In this document: positions 1-8,653 of the stretch, in pieces | Layout of the letters: each line of letters starts with the position of its first letter | Numbering within the stretch: the first letter of the stretch is position 1 | Assembly: GCA_022450045.1 (NCBI GenBank) | Contig: JAKURD010000023.1 | Span: 1-47,206, forward strand | Origin: Gracilimonas sp. | GTDB lineage: Bacteria; Bacteroidota; Rhodothermia; Balneolales; Balneolaceae | DNA length: 47,206 nt | Direction of reading: 5' to 3' | Position numbers and translations under genes: made by a program | Notes under the pieces: generated by a model | Database searches by the model: none | Seen by the model: only the letters and a program-made list of their open reading frames with translations | Told to the model about the DNA's origin: nothing

Positions 1-238
1 AAACAATAACTTATACAAAGTCTTGCTAACACACCTTCGAGAGGACCCCCTCTAAGGTGTTTGCTTCACTAGACCCTAAAAAAATAGCCCACAGGATAGC
101 TTTTTTGCTGATCGTGTTCTTTAAAATGATGATCGAAAGTGCAGCGGCCTTCGGGAAGTTCAGTCTCCATCGTTTTTCTAAAGCCTTCTATAAACGTGGA
201 CTTTACGATTTCCCGGTTCAGGTCTGGCGCTCTGTTTG
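1..238. other. Gene-free edge segment with a hairpin
   Basis: I see no convincing gene here. The one clear structure is an imperfect inverted repeat at 31-60: ACACCTT (31-37) pairs with AAGGTGT (54-60) and AGAGG (40-44) with CCTCT (49-53), with a two-base bulge at 38-39 and a four-base loop. No T-run follows on either strand, so calling it a terminator for the leftward gene ending at 239 is only a guess. A short minus-strand frame without a start codon (about 239 down to 67) and a plus-strand GTG frame were considered and not called. Confidence 0.4.
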
Positions 239-1108
239 TTAAATTTTAAAGCCCAAACCAAGTTTTAGGGTATGCGAATTTTCGAAGTCATTTACCAGCA
301 ATTCTCCATTTTCGTACTCAAGGGTAATGGAAAAAAATTTGTTAAGATCTGCATTAAAAGCCCCTGAGATTACTTCTGAATCAGTATTTAAGTTCTTACC
401 TCCGGTTTCCCATCTTTTAGTGTACTCAAAAATTCCTCTTATAGCGTCTGTTCCGAATGGGTAAAATTCGACATATAATCGAGATTTCAGGAATTCAATA
501 TTGTTGATCCCTTCCACCAATCCCAGGTAGTGCTCATATCCGAAATAGGGATAATATTTAAGGATCGTATTATCATTTCGTCCATTAATATTTGATCCCG
601 GCAACCCCTCAATGATACTGAAGAATGTGGTTTCGATCTTAAATTCACCTTCCGGTTCATCATCTTTAAAATCATTTTTTATGGAAGCTGAGCCAACAAG
701 TAATGGGGTGAATCTGGAGCTTAAGATGGCCCATTCACTTTTTAAGGACGCGGATATTTTATTATAAGAATCTTCATTCTGGAGGTCCTCGTTCACTATA
801 TTTCTGTGCCATTCAACCACCGGATAGAAGTACAACCTGAGCTTCTCGAATTCTTTCTCGTTAACTTTTACAGCTATATCGAGGGTATTCGTACTGTTCG
901 AATCAGTTGTGAAATCTTTTACGTACTGAAAGAGTGCAGATTTCCCTTCCTTCTTCGTGCCATCAAAAGCCCGTCGTATCTCGATCTCATTATCACTCAT
1001 CCAGTTTAAGATGTTATTGTTATTATTTTCAGGTGAATCAGCCACAGTTTTTTGGGCTATACAATCAACTGTAAGTAGCAGGAATAAAGGAATAAGCAGG
1101 TATTTCAT
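239..1108 (-). CDS. Secreted, probable outer-membrane beta-barrel protein of unknown function
   Basis: I do not recognise the family. The 289-residue product starts with a typical signal peptide (MKYLLIPLFLLLTVDCIAQ), followed by an asparagine-rich linker. The rest has alternating polar and hydrophobic residues as in beta strands, for example around residues 85-100 and 185-289. It ends in GLGFKI, compatible with the last strand of an outer-membrane barrel. The start is an ATG whose codon overlaps the stop of the upstream gene (1105-1368) in an ATGA arrangement, so the two are probably translationally coupled. The role is unknown. The barrel assignment is an inference from strand pattern and end residue; a soluble periplasmic protein is the alternative. 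Confidence 0.6.
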   Translation of the reverse strand: MKYLLIPLFLLLTVDCIAQKTVADSPENNNNNILNWMSDNEIEIRRAFDGTKKEGKSALFQYVKDFTTDSNSTNTLDIAVKVNEKEFEKLRLYFYPVVEWHRNIVNEDLQNEDSYNKISASLKSEWAILSSRFTPLLVGSASIKNDFKDDEPEGEFKIETTFFSIIEGLPGSNINGRNDNTILKYYPYFGYEHYLGLVEGINNIEFLKSRLYVEFYPFGTDAIRGIFEYTKRWETGGKNLNTDSEVISGAFNADLNKFFSITLEYENGELLVNDFENSHTLKLGLGFKI

Positions 1109-1368
1109 GATTCTTCTATTTTGGCTTTAATTAACTCTATGACATCCGAAACCTTGAATTCTGATTTAGATATCTCACTCTTCTTTACCGTTTTGGCGTT
1201 CTGCGTATGTTGTTTTACATAGGCTCTCAAAGCAGCCGCCAAGTAGATGAGTCCGAAATTATCAAAGGTAAGAGGTTGTTTTTTTAGTTCATGGGATGAG
1301 CTAATATTCTCAACCTTTACACCGGATTGATTCGAAATAATGGATATGACATCTTTTGTGATATTCAT
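1105..1368 (-). CDS. Acyl-carrier-protein-like small protein lacking the attachment serine
   Basis: An 87-residue protein with the size and helix layout of an acyl carrier protein. Residues 3-20 resemble helix I and its following loop, and residues 70-83 (EFKVSDVIELIKAK) resemble the terminal helix of ACPs. At the position of the conserved DSL motif, where a serine near residue 36 carries phosphopantetheine, this protein has D36-N37-F38. It therefore should not be loadable. It also has a lysine-rich insert at residues 57-70. It overlaps the downstream secreted protein gene by four bases. The ACP resemblance is by eye and weak; a small helical DNA- or protein-binding domain is an alternative. 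Confidence 0.4.
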   Translation of the reverse strand: MNITKDVISIISNQSGVKVENISSSHELKKQPLTFDNFGLIYLAAALRAYVKQHTQNAKTVKKSEISKSEFKVSDVIELIKAKIEES

Positions 1369-1425
1369 GGCTCTGAATTTGATTGAAGTGCACTGTGAAT
1401 CTTATCATAAAACTTCAATAGTGCC

Positions 1426-1441
1426 CCACATAATTATGTGG
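1426..1441. promoter_or_regulatory. Perfect 16-bp palindrome in a divergent promoter region
   Basis: CCACATAATTATGTGG is a perfect palindrome 110 bp upstream of egtB and 57 bp upstream of the leftward ACP-like gene. Its size and symmetry fit a binding site for a dimeric regulator acting on one or both divergent transcripts. No regulator for it was identified; the operator role is inferred. Confidence 0.4.
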
Positions 1442-1550
1442 TTTAATAAAATAAGTTTATAAGGATTGGAATTACCGCTAAGTCAAGTGAGTTACATATG
1501 GTAAGAAGTCCGGATTTGCCGGCATCAATACTAAGATAGTTTACAAGAGT

Positions 1551-2864
1551 ATGAAAATGGATAAAATGGAAACAACACTTAAAGCGGCATCTGAAGTAAA
1601 TTCAGAGGCCGGATTCAGTTTTACCCGGGATGAGCTCATTCAGAAATTTAAGAAAGTCAGGGCTTTTACAGAAGAAATAACCGATCCGCTGAAGATAGAG
1701 GATTATGTGGTTCAGGTAACCGAAAATGCGAGTCCGGCCAAGTGGCATCTGGCGCATACTACCTGGTTCTTTGAGACTTTTCTATTGGAGAAGGAGCTGG
1801 AAGACTATGATCCCATCCATCCACAGTACAGCTATTTGTTCAATTCCTATTATCTGCAGACCGGTGTTCCGCATTGCAGAGCCAGGCGAGGAAATATTTC
1901 ACGGCCTACTGTGAAGCAGGTATTTGAATACCGTAAAAGTATTAACGAACACGTAGTTAACCTGGTCAAAAATGCTGCGGATAAGCAGTATGAAAAATGG
2001 GGGCCGATCATTGAGATCGGAATACATCATGAGCAGCAACATCAGGAATTGTTGATGACGGACCTGAAGTACATGTTTTCCCAAAATCCTCTGAATCCGG
2101 TATATAAGAAAGTAGATCGGCCCAAAGCTAAGTCTGTCCCCGAAATTTCCTGGGTCGATTTTGAGGAAGGAGTGTATATGGTGGGGCATGAGGGAGACGG
2201 TTTCGGCTACGATAACGAGTTTCCCCGGCACAAAACCTATATCCATGATTTTGAACTGGCAAACCGTTTGGTCACCAATGGTGAATATCTGGAATTCATG
2301 GAAGCAGGAACGTACAACGAACCCAAATGGTGGTTGGATGAGGGATTTTCAACGATCAGGGATGAAGAATGGAAGGCTCCGCTGCACTGGCGGAAAGTGG
2401 ATGGAGAGTGGTATCAATTTACCTTGTCGGGGCTGGAAAAGATCGATCCTAATGATCCCGTGACGCATGTCAGTTATTTTGAAGCGGATGCTTACGCCCG
2501 GTGGAAAGGATACCGATTACCGACTGAACAGGAATGGGAGGTCGCTGCAGAATTATTGCAGGTAGAAGGGAATTTTGCCGATGCAGGATATTTGCAGCCC
2601 ACTGCACTTCAATCAGAACAAGCAGGACTGCAGCAGATGTTCGGAGAGGTATGGCAGTGGACCCAAAGCTCTTATGCACCCTATCCGGGATATGAACCAC
2701 TGCCCGGCGCGCTTGGTGAATATAACGGGAAATTCATGTGTAATCAGTACGTGTTGAGGGGTGGATCTTGTGCAACTTCAAAATCGCATTTTAGAAAGAC
2801 CTATCGCAATTTTTTCCATGCCAATGAACGCTGGCAGTTCACCGGAATTCGATTGGCTAAATAA
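1551..2864 (+). CDS. egtB: Ergothioneine biosynthesis protein EgtB (iron-dependent sulfoxide synthase)
   Basis: EgtB couples a thiol donor (gamma-glutamylcysteine or cysteine) to the C2 of hercynine using oxygen and non-heme iron. The 437-residue protein shows the family's two parts: an N-terminal DinB-like four-helix domain and a C-terminal formylglycine-generating-enzyme-like (FGE-sulfatase) domain. The probable iron ligands are visible: H69 in HLAHTTWFFE, and H160 and H164 in HHEQQHQELL. The segment RARRGNISRPT near residue 105 is also typical. The C-terminal domain contains YRLPTEQEWEVAAE and GEVWQWTQSS and ends in an RGGSC...TGIRLA stretch. An ATG three codons downstream (1560) is an alternative start. 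egtD follows 25 bases after the stop, so the two form one operon. No egtA, egtC or egtE is present in this window. Confidence 0.93.
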   Translation: MKMDKMETTLKAASEVNSEAGFSFTRDELIQKFKKVRAFTEEITDPLKIEDYVVQVTENASPAKWHLAHTTWFFETFLLEKELEDYDPIHPQYSYLFNSYYLQTGVPHCRARRGNISRPTVKQVFEYRKSINEHVVNLVKNAADKQYEKWGPIIEIGIHHEQQHQELLMTDLKYMFSQNPLNPVYKKVDRPKAKSVPEISWVDFEEGVYMVGHEGDGFGYDNEFPRHKTYIHDFELANRLVTNGEYLEFMEAGTYNEPKWWLDEGFSTIRDEEWKAPLHWRKVDGEWYQFTLSGLEKIDPNDPVTHVSYFEADAYARWKGYRLPTEQEWEVAAELLQVEGNFADAGYLQPTALQSEQAGLQQMFGEVWQWTQSSYAPYPGYEPLPGALGEYNGKFMCNQYVLRGGSCATSKSHFRKTYRNFFHANERWQFTGIRLAK

Positions 2865-2889
2865 AAACGATATTCATCTACAAAGATTC

Positions 2890-3831
2890 ATGACTTCAAT
2901 TGTTAAGCAAAAGAGTACCTCATCGGCTATGCTAACAGAAGTGCTTGAGGGATTACAGAAACCTCAAAAAACACTTCCAAGTAAATACTTTTATGACAAG
3001 AGGGGATCGGAGTTATTTGAAAAGATCTGTACACTTGACGAATATTACCTTACACGGACCGAGCTTGAGATCATGCAGCATAACATCCGTGAGATTACCT
3101 CAACGTTAGGAAAGCATGTTCAGCTAATCGAATTAGGCAGTGGGAGCAGCCTGAAGACAAGGTTACTACTGGATCATTTGGATGATATCCATTCCTATGT
3201 ACCTGTCGATATTTCAGAAGAATTCCTGCAAAATGTAACTCGGGACCTGCAAAAGGAATATCCTGATTTACTTATAGAACCCATTGCGGCCGACTATACA
3301 AAACCATTTGATCTGTCGGAGTCGCCGGAAGGGGTGAAGAAGTTATTCTACTTTCCCGGATCAACGATCGGGAACTTTACCAGACAAAAAGCCGCTGATT
3401 TCATCGGTTTGATCTCAAACTTGATACAAGAAAAAGGCGGACTGCTTATTGGATTTGATCTCATCAAAGACAGGGAAAAACTTATTGCAGCCTATGACGA
3501 TTCAAAAGGGGTGACGGCCGCATTCAATAAAAATATTTTGGTCCGTATCAATCGTGAGCTGAATGCTGATTTTGATCCTGACCAATTTAAGCACAGAGCA
3601 GTTTTTAATGAGAAAGAGAGCAGGATAGAAATGCACCTTGTCAGTTTGGAGGAACAATCGGTAACTATTTGCAGGGAAGTGATCTGTTTTGAAGAAGGGG
3701 AGACCATTCATACTGAGAATTCCCATAAATATTCGCTGCGTTCATTCAGGGAAATGTCAGCCCCTTTTTTCGAGAACGTCCAAACATGGATGGATGATGA
3801 ACAGCTTTTTGCAATTCAATTTCTTAGCTAA
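2890..3831 (+). CDS. egtD: L-histidine N-alpha-trimethyltransferase EgtD
   Basis: EgtD methylates histidine three times with S-adenosylmethionine to give hercynine, the substrate of EgtB. I chose the ATG at 2890, giving 313 residues, close to the usual size of about 320. The frame is open further upstream to 2761, but that part overlaps egtB and is not family-like. Recognisable stretches are KYFYDKRGSELFEKI followed by EYYLTRTE near the N-terminus, the SAM-binding IELGSGSSLKTRLLL, YVPVDISEEFL, and FPGSTIGNF. It is the second gene of the egtBD pair. It ends 19 bp from the oppositely oriented membrane-protein gene, with no obvious terminator between them. Confidence 0.94.
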   Translation: MTSIVKQKSTSSAMLTEVLEGLQKPQKTLPSKYFYDKRGSELFEKICTLDEYYLTRTELEIMQHNIREITSTLGKHVQLIELGSGSSLKTRLLLDHLDDIHSYVPVDISEEFLQNVTRDLQKEYPDLLIEPIAADYTKPFDLSESPEGVKKLFYFPGSTIGNFTRQKAADFIGLISNLIQEKGGLLIGFDLIKDREKLIAAYDDSKGVTAAFNKNILVRINRELNADFDPDQFKHRAVFNEKESRIEMHLVSLEEQSVTICREVICFEEGETIHTENSHKYSLRSFREMSAPFFENVQTWMDDEQLFAIQFLS

Positions 3832-3850
3832 GAATTAAATCGCTTAAAAT

Positions 3851-5290
3851 CTAAAGTGAAATAGCCAGATCTAAGATCTCGATGATGTCAGTGTTTAGCA
3901 GAATCAGCAGGAGAGCAGCAAAAGAAAGTATGGTATGAAGCCCTATGGTCAATAAGAGGTAGAAAATCCGACCGGACCCCATGTTCCTGGAAGCATCAAA
4001 TGCTGCAAGATTGAATGCAAAAAACCAAATGAGAACATAGATTACAGCAAGCATTAAAGTAATTGATGTTCCGATTTCGGCGGTAAATAAAGTTACCATC
4101 AGTGTTATGATGAAGAAATCAACATAAAAAGATCCGGCATATAGGTTGATAGCCTGACTGAAATGGCCAAGTGATTTGGCCGGTAAATATAGCCAAAGTA
4201 AAGCTACAATTTGGGTCAGGAGAATGAGGATCAGCCCAAAAAAGAAAAATGAAAAATAATTACTGCCGGTTATAGCGAAGAAAGGAAGATGATGAAAAAA
4301 AGCTTCGATCCCATGATCAGAAAATAAAATTTGGGCCACAATATAGAATACCAATCCTCCAAAAATTGCGTGTTTGATCATCATCAAAATGCCCGGGGCA
4401 AGGTAACGCTCCCGATAGTGGAGAATATCATCTACATAAAAGCGATGAGCTAAATAAAATCGCATGATCAAGGGACGTACATAGGGAAGATATTTAACCT
4501 GTACAGCCAGAGCAGACCAAAGGATCAATAAAATCAGAACGATCCAATTGGAGGAGGCTCCATTATCTCTCGCATTTGGAAACGGAAGTTCCCAAAGATT
4601 TTTTTCCTGATATTCTATCAGAGAGTTAGATAGCTCAGGGTACTGCGCAACAGCTTTTAAAAGCCATGAGGATCGAATAAAAAGCAGCTGATCAGAATTC
4701 GTTGCTATCAACGAACGCATAGCAGAATCAAACTCAAAAAGGTCTGAGGGCTGATAGAATTGATCGGGATAGAAAATGCCAAATGGCTGCTGGAGATTGC
4801 CGAAATTATACCATTTTTCCCTATGGAAGACGTAGAATGATTTATTGGAAACAGCAGACAGCGAGTCAATTACAGGTTTAAAGACATCAGAAAAAAGTGG
4901 GTGCTCGAAATGGCTGTGTGATAGTAAACCAAGTGCGGCTACATTGAGGTATGGTCGATATTGCTCCGCAAACTCAACGTAGTTTTCTATTAACTGATCA
5001 GGTTGGGCTTCGATCTCAGAAACGGTAAAAAATCGTTCTTCGCTGCGAATCAAAATCACTAATTCGGACCGTTCCAATAACCCCATTGTAGATGAGGAAA
5101 CCGGATGGGTGATCTCAAGATGAGTAACGCCTAATTCTGAAAATTGTCCAAGTTGCTCATTTGCTTCAGTTGTATCCGCCGGAACTTCCCAAATTACCCC
5201 TAATGAATTCTGAGCATTGCTTTGTTGAGAGATGGCGGTACTCAAGAAAAGCAGACAAGTCGCGAACAGATATGTTGCCTTATAGTTCAC
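3851..5290 (-). CDS. Membrane protein of unknown function with signal peptide and six C-terminal helices
   Basis: A 479-residue protein I cannot name. Residues 1-27 form a signal peptide ending near SNAQ. Residues 28-245 look like a soluble extracytoplasmic domain; the opening (SLGVIWEVPADTTEANEQL, then GVTHLEI) resembles the start of a TIM-barrel-like glycosidase fold, which is only a hint. About six hydrophobic helices follow between residues 250 and 475, a layout reminiscent of the DUF4271-type membrane domain of Bacteroidota. The start codon is GTG (5290-5288), placed directly after the TGA stop of miaB with no gap, so translation is probably coupled to miaB. It is the last gene of the pgsA-pgpA-pyrE-miaB operon. 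Confidence 0.7.
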   Translation of the reverse strand: MNYKATYLFATCLLFLSTAISQQSNAQNSLGVIWEVPADTTEANEQLGQFSELGVTHLEITHPVSSSTMGLLERSELVILIRSEERFFTVSEIEAQPDQLIENYVEFAEQYRPYLNVAALGLLSHSHFEHPLFSDVFKPVIDSLSAVSNKSFYVFHREKWYNFGNLQQPFGIFYPDQFYQPSDLFEFDSAMRSLIATNSDQLLFIRSSWLLKAVAQYPELSNSLIEYQEKNLWELPFPNARDNGASSNWIVLILLILWSALAVQVKYLPYVRPLIMRFYLAHRFYVDDILHYRERYLAPGILMMIKHAIFGGLVFYIVAQILFSDHGIEAFFHHLPFFAITGSNYFSFFFFGLILILLTQIVALLWLYLPAKSLGHFSQAINLYAGSFYVDFFIITLMVTLFTAEIGTSITLMLAVIYVLIWFFAFNLAAFDASRNMGSGRIFYLLLTIGLHTILSFAALLLILLNTDIIEILDLAISL

Positions 5291-6649
5291 TCAGGCTACA
5301 ACTTCTGCTCCATAGTATTCGGAAAGGGTGGTTTTCCGGATTGGATCTGCGATCAGTGTAGCTGAAGTTGTGTTCGTGACTTCAACTTCAACATAATCAC
5401 CCGGTTCAAAATCTTTCCGGTCAAATACAACCATTTTATTGGTGTCGGTTCTCCCGCTAAGCTGAGCATCTGATTTTTTACTGGTACTCTCAACAAGTAC
5501 TAAATGCCGGCGGCCGACTTCCTCTTTATTCCGTCGTTCCTGTATTTCTCTTTGCTGAGTGATGATCTCCGATAATCGCCGTTTTTTAACTTCTTCAGGC
5601 ACATTGTCCTCAAATTTACGGGCGGCAAGTGTTCGCTCACGTTCGGAATAGGCAAACATATAAGCAAGGTCGTACTCAACTTCTGCCATCAAAGTCAGTG
5701 TTTGCTGATGTTCTTCTTCCGTTTCATCACAAAAACCGGCAATAATATCGGTTGAAAGAGAAACACCCGGTATAATGGACTTCATATTCTTGATGAGTTC
5801 AAGGTACCCTTCGCGGGTATAAGGCCGGCGCATACGCTCCAGCATAGTATTACTGCCTGCCTGTGCAGGAATATGGATATAATTACAAAGGTTCGGTCGC
5901 TCTGCGATCAGGGACAGCAGGTCATCCGGGAAATCTTTGGGATGAGGAGAGGAGAACCGGAAACGCATTTCAGGATCTACTTTACTTGCTTCATCCATCA
6001 ATTTGGTGAAGGTAGTTTCTCCATCCAAATAGGAATTTACATTTTGCCCAAGCAGGGTGACTTCTTTATATCCTTCATCACTTAGCTGCTTGATCTCCTT
6101 AAGAATAGATTCCATGGGGCGGCTGCGTTCACGGCCACGGGTGAAGGGCACCACGCAAAAAGCACACATATTATCGCAACCTCTCATAATGGATACAAAT
6201 GCGTTTACACCATTCCCGGTGGTTCGTACCGGAGCAATATCCGCGTAGGTTTCTTCCAGCGAGAGCAGCACATTTACTGCTTTACGCCCGTCATCGACTT
6301 CCTGTAACAGATTGGGAATATCACGGTATGCATCGGGGCCAACCACGATATCAACTAAATGCTCTTGCTCTATAATGCGGTCTTTGATGCGTTCAGCCAT
6401 ACAGCCTAACACACCCACCGTCAATTCACCGTTCTCTTTCTTGATGGACCGGAGTTCTTTGAGTCGATTCCAGACTTTGGTTTCTGCATTTTCACGAATG
6501 GAACAGGTATTTACTAAAACCACATCCGCACTCTCAGCATCATGCACGGGTTTCATTCCTTCTTCCAGTAAAATAGAATTCACGATCTCAGAATCGGCGA
6601 AATTCATCTGGCAACCGTAGGTTTCGATATAAAATGTTTTATTGGTCAC
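5291..6649 (-). CDS. miaB: tRNA-2-methylthio-N6-dimethylallyladenosine synthase MiaB
   Basis: MiaB is a radical-SAM methylthiotransferase that adds a methylthio group to i6A37 of tRNAs. All three domains are visible in 452 residues. The N-terminal UPF0004 domain has [27 protein letters not shown] and GVLGCMAER, giving three cysteines for the auxiliary cluster. The radical-SAM core has [20 protein letters not shown] with its CxxxCxxC motif. A C-terminal TRAM domain covers about residues 375-440. Length is typical. It lies 44 bp downstream of pyrE and directly abuts the GTG start of the next gene, so it is inside an operon. The related MtaB family is less likely because the sequence follows MiaB throughout. 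Confidence 0.96.
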   Translation of the reverse strand: MTNKTFYIETYGCQMNFADSEIVNSILLEEGMKPVHDAESADVVLVNTCSIRENAETKVWNRLKELRSIKKENGELTVGVLGCMAERIKDRIIEQEHLVDIVVGPDAYRDIPNLLQEVDDGRKAVNVLLSLEETYADIAPVRTTGNGVNAFVSIMRGCDNMCAFCVVPFTRGRERSRPMESILKEIKQLSDEGYKEVTLLGQNVNSYLDGETTFTKLMDEASKVDPEMRFRFSSPHPKDFPDDLLSLIAERPNLCNYIHIPAQAGSNTMLERMRRPYTREGYLELIKNMKSIIPGVSLSTDIIAGFCDETEEEHQQTLTLMAEVEYDLAYMFAYSERERTLAARKFEDNVPEEVKKRRLSEIITQQREIQERRNKEEVGRRHLVLVESTSKKSDAQLSGRTDTNKMVVFDRKDFEPGDYVEVEVTNTTSATLIADPIRKTTLSEYYGAEVVA

Positions 6650-6693
6650 TGCACTTCATTTTTTAAGAAATTAAAAAATATAAATTATTGATC

Positions 6694-7344
6694 TTATTCA
6701 GGAGTTTCAGGCCAGGTTTCCGGATGGTCTCTCCAGCTTGAAAGCAGGTCCAGATCATCTCCGGTTATCATTCCTTTTTCAACAGCTACATTAACGAGCG
6801 TTTTATAATCGGTGAGGGTATAAACAGTTACACCTGTATCTTTAAATTTTTTGGAGGCTTTGTCAAAATCATAAGTAAATATGGAAAGTACGCCATCTAC
6901 TTTGGCGCCTACGAATTGTAACGCTTCAACTACTGAAATAGCTGAACCGCCGGTAGAGATCAAATCTTCAATAACGACCGTCGATTCGCCTTTCTTTACG
7001 CCTCCTTCAATTTGATTACCCATGCCATGAGCTTTAGCCTTGGCACGAACATAAGCCATTGGTTTGTTAAGGTTGGATGCAACCCAGGCGGCATGTGGGA
7101 TGCCCGCAGTTGCAGTTCCGGTTATTACATCAACATCAGCGAATTTCTCCTTGATGATGGAAGTGAATTCGTTCTCAATTTTATTTCTGATCTCAGGAAA
7201 ACGCAAGGTTAGCCTGTTGTCACAATAAATGGGGGAATTCCATCCCGAAGTCCATGTGAATGGATCACGGGGGCGTAAAACTACGGCATTAATGTCGAGC
7301 AAATGAGCAGCCAGCTCACGAGCAAATGAGGTATTAAGTATCAT
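6694..7344 (-). CDS. pyrE: Orotate phosphoribosyltransferase PyrE
   Basis: PyrE makes orotidine 5'-phosphate from orotate and PRPP in pyrimidine synthesis. Motifs are PFTWTSGWNSPIYCDNR near the N-terminus, GTATAGIPHAAWVAS, and the PRPP-binding VVIEDLISTGGSAI. I chose the ATG at 7344, giving 216 residues, because MILNTSFARELAAHLL matches the usual start in Bacteroidota-type PyrE. A frame-consistent upstream ATG at 7404 adds 20 residues that do not look conserved and would overlap the pgpA stop by 14 bases. The gene sits between pgpA and miaB on the same strand. The C-terminus contains a W-rich tail (SSWRDHPETWPE). Confidence 0.95.
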   Translation of the reverse strand: MILNTSFARELAAHLLDINAVVLRPRDPFTWTSGWNSPIYCDNRLTLRFPEIRNKIENEFTSIIKEKFADVDVITGTATAGIPHAAWVASNLNKPMAYVRAKAKAHGMGNQIEGGVKKGESTVVIEDLISTGGSAISVVEALQFVGAKVDGVLSIFTYDFDKASKKFKDTGVTVYTLTDYKTLVNVAVEKGMITGDDLDLLSSWRDHPETWPETPE

Positions 7345-7390
7345 AAGTAATTTAAATTCTGTTATTGGTACCGCTGCGATGAGTGAGGTA

Positions 7391-7876
7391 TCAGGCCATT
7401 CCAAATAATTTTGGCCAAGTAAAAATAAGGGTTTTTAAGCAGATAAGCGCATACAATCCTGCCAATAAATCATCCCCTAAAATGCCGGCTCTACCTTTAT
7501 ATTTTTGGAGTTTATTAATTCCCAAAGGCTTGAGAATATCAAAGAACCGAAAGAGAATAAATCCGGCTATCAGAATGATAAAATCGGACTTAAGATCGCC
7601 TGTAAAGGATATGGCAATAAAAGTAAGGCTTTGTCCGGCCCACTCATCGATAACCATTCTGCCCGGATCTTCTCCAAATTGCTCTTCAAAATAAGAAGCT
7701 ACCCACAAAGAAATCAAACAAGACCCGATTAGGATCAGAATCAAAAGAAGGTAAAATTGTGCATATATGATCCCGGCTATGATCAGCAAAACAGCCAAGC
7801 TTCCTGCCGTTCCAGGCGCTTTCGGGATAAGTCCGGAATAAAGCCCGGTTCCGAATAAATATTTCAGGGAATTCAC
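7391..7876 (-). CDS. pgpA: Phosphatidylglycerophosphatase A
   Basis: PgpA removes the phosphate from phosphatidylglycerol phosphate to yield phosphatidylglycerol at the inner membrane. The 161-residue protein has the family signatures FGTGLYSGLIPKAPGTAGSL at the N-terminus, a central VIDEWAGQSL and a C-terminal ILGDDLLAGLYA, with about four hydrophobic segments. It follows pgsA, the enzyme that makes its substrate, with a 4-bp ATGA overlap (7873-7876). The two consecutive steps are therefore encoded by adjacent, coupled genes. Confidence 0.93.
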   Translation of the reverse strand: MNSLKYLFGTGLYSGLIPKAPGTAGSLAVLLIIAGIIYAQFYLLLILILIGSCLISLWVASYFEEQFGEDPGRMVIDEWAGQSLTFIAISFTGDLKSDFIILIAGFILFRFFDILKPLGINKLQKYKGRAGILGDDLLAGLYALICLKTLIFTWPKLFGMA

Positions 7877-8466
7877 GATGTGGGTGTTTCAGCTCTGAAT
7901 AGTTGACGGTTCACCCACAGGTATTCAATTCCTGAATACACGGTAAGTGCGGTCACAAACATCATCCCATAAAACAAGATGCCGGAATTAAAGAATTGAG
8001 CAGCTGAATCTGCAAATTCAATATCTGCTTGCTTGAATACTCCAATCAGCAGAACGATATAGAGGAATACCATTTGAACCAGGGTCTTGGCTTTCGCCGT
8101 GAAGCGGGTTTCCATGGAGATTTTTTTCTTTCCTGCATATAGTCGTAAAAGCGTTACAGCCATATCCCGGATAACGATCAAAACCACAGCCCACCAGGGA
8201 AACTGTCCGGGATCGAGGAAAGGAAGACAGAGAAAGCCTGCAAAAGTCAGGAATTTATCGGCGAGTGGATCAAGAAAAACTCCAAATTCACTTTCGAGTT
8301 TATAGTAGCGCGCGATCTTTCCATCAAAGTAATCGGTTACTGCGGCTGTTGCAAATACAGCAATACTCAATGAACGCCAGATTAGTTCGTCCTGTATATA
8401 CATAAACAGAAAAATAGGTGCCAGGACCATTCTGAATGCACTGAGTATGTTTGGTAGGTTTTTCAT
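7873..8466 (-). CDS. pgsA: CDP-diacylglycerol-glycerol-3-phosphate 3-phosphatidyltransferase
   Basis: PgsA transfers a phosphatidyl group from CDP-diacylglycerol to glycerol 3-phosphate, the first committed step to phosphatidylglycerol. The CDP-alcohol phosphotransferase motif D-G-x2-A-R-x8-G-x3-D-x3-D is complete: DYFDGKIARYYK followed by EFGVFLDPLADK. Several hydrophobic helices follow. I chose the ATG at 8466 (MKNLPNILSAFRMV), which is how the family usually begins. An ATG at 8493 would add nine residues of no obvious value. It is the first gene of the leftward operon ending at 3851. Confidence 0.93.
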   Translation of the reverse strand: MKNLPNILSAFRMVLAPIFLFMYIQDELIWRSLSIAVFATAAVTDYFDGKIARYYKLESEFGVFLDPLADKFLTFAGFLCLPFLDPGQFPWWAVVLIVIRDMAVTLLRLYAGKKKISMETRFTAKAKTLVQMVFLYIVLLIGVFKQADIEFADSAAQFFNSGILFYGMMFVTALTVYSGIEYLWVNRQLFRAETPTS

Positions 8467-8541
8467 CGAAAACGTAAGATTTAGAGTGCCCAAACTTACT
8501 AAGGAATTTAATTCATAACACAGCGTTTTTTTTGTCAGTTA

Positions 8542-8590
8542 TAAGACGCAATGATCAAGGTGCAAGAAAAACCTTGATCATTGCGTCTTA
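8542..8590. repeat. Perfect 20-bp stem inverted repeat between divergent genes
   Basis: TAAGACGCAATGATCAAGGT (8542-8561) and its exact reverse complement (8571-8590) are separated by a 9-base loop. It lies between the divergent starts of pgsA and cinA, where a terminator is not expected. Sequence just after it (CACCTTGAACC) echoes the arms, so this is probably a dispersed palindromic repeat rather than a regulator site. Confidence 0.7.
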
Positions 8591-8653
8591 CACCTTGAAC
8601 CTTATTAGAAATAGCTGTGGAATTTGGGCAGGGTAATGCGGAATTTAAGTGCC

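Noticed and set aside
57..242. 61-codon plus-strand frame starting at GTG
   Set aside because: No family resemblance, no promoter or ribosome site, and it overlaps the stop of the leftward secreted-protein gene. Likely a chance frame.
67..245. Minus-strand frame of about 58 codons without a start at its beginning
   Set aside because: It follows a stop inside the end of the secreted-protein gene and has no start codon near its beginning. It could be a remnant, but nothing supports a gene.
2761..2889. Upstream extension of egtD overlapping egtB
   Set aside because: The extra 43 residues are coded in another frame within conserved egtB and are absent from the family length.
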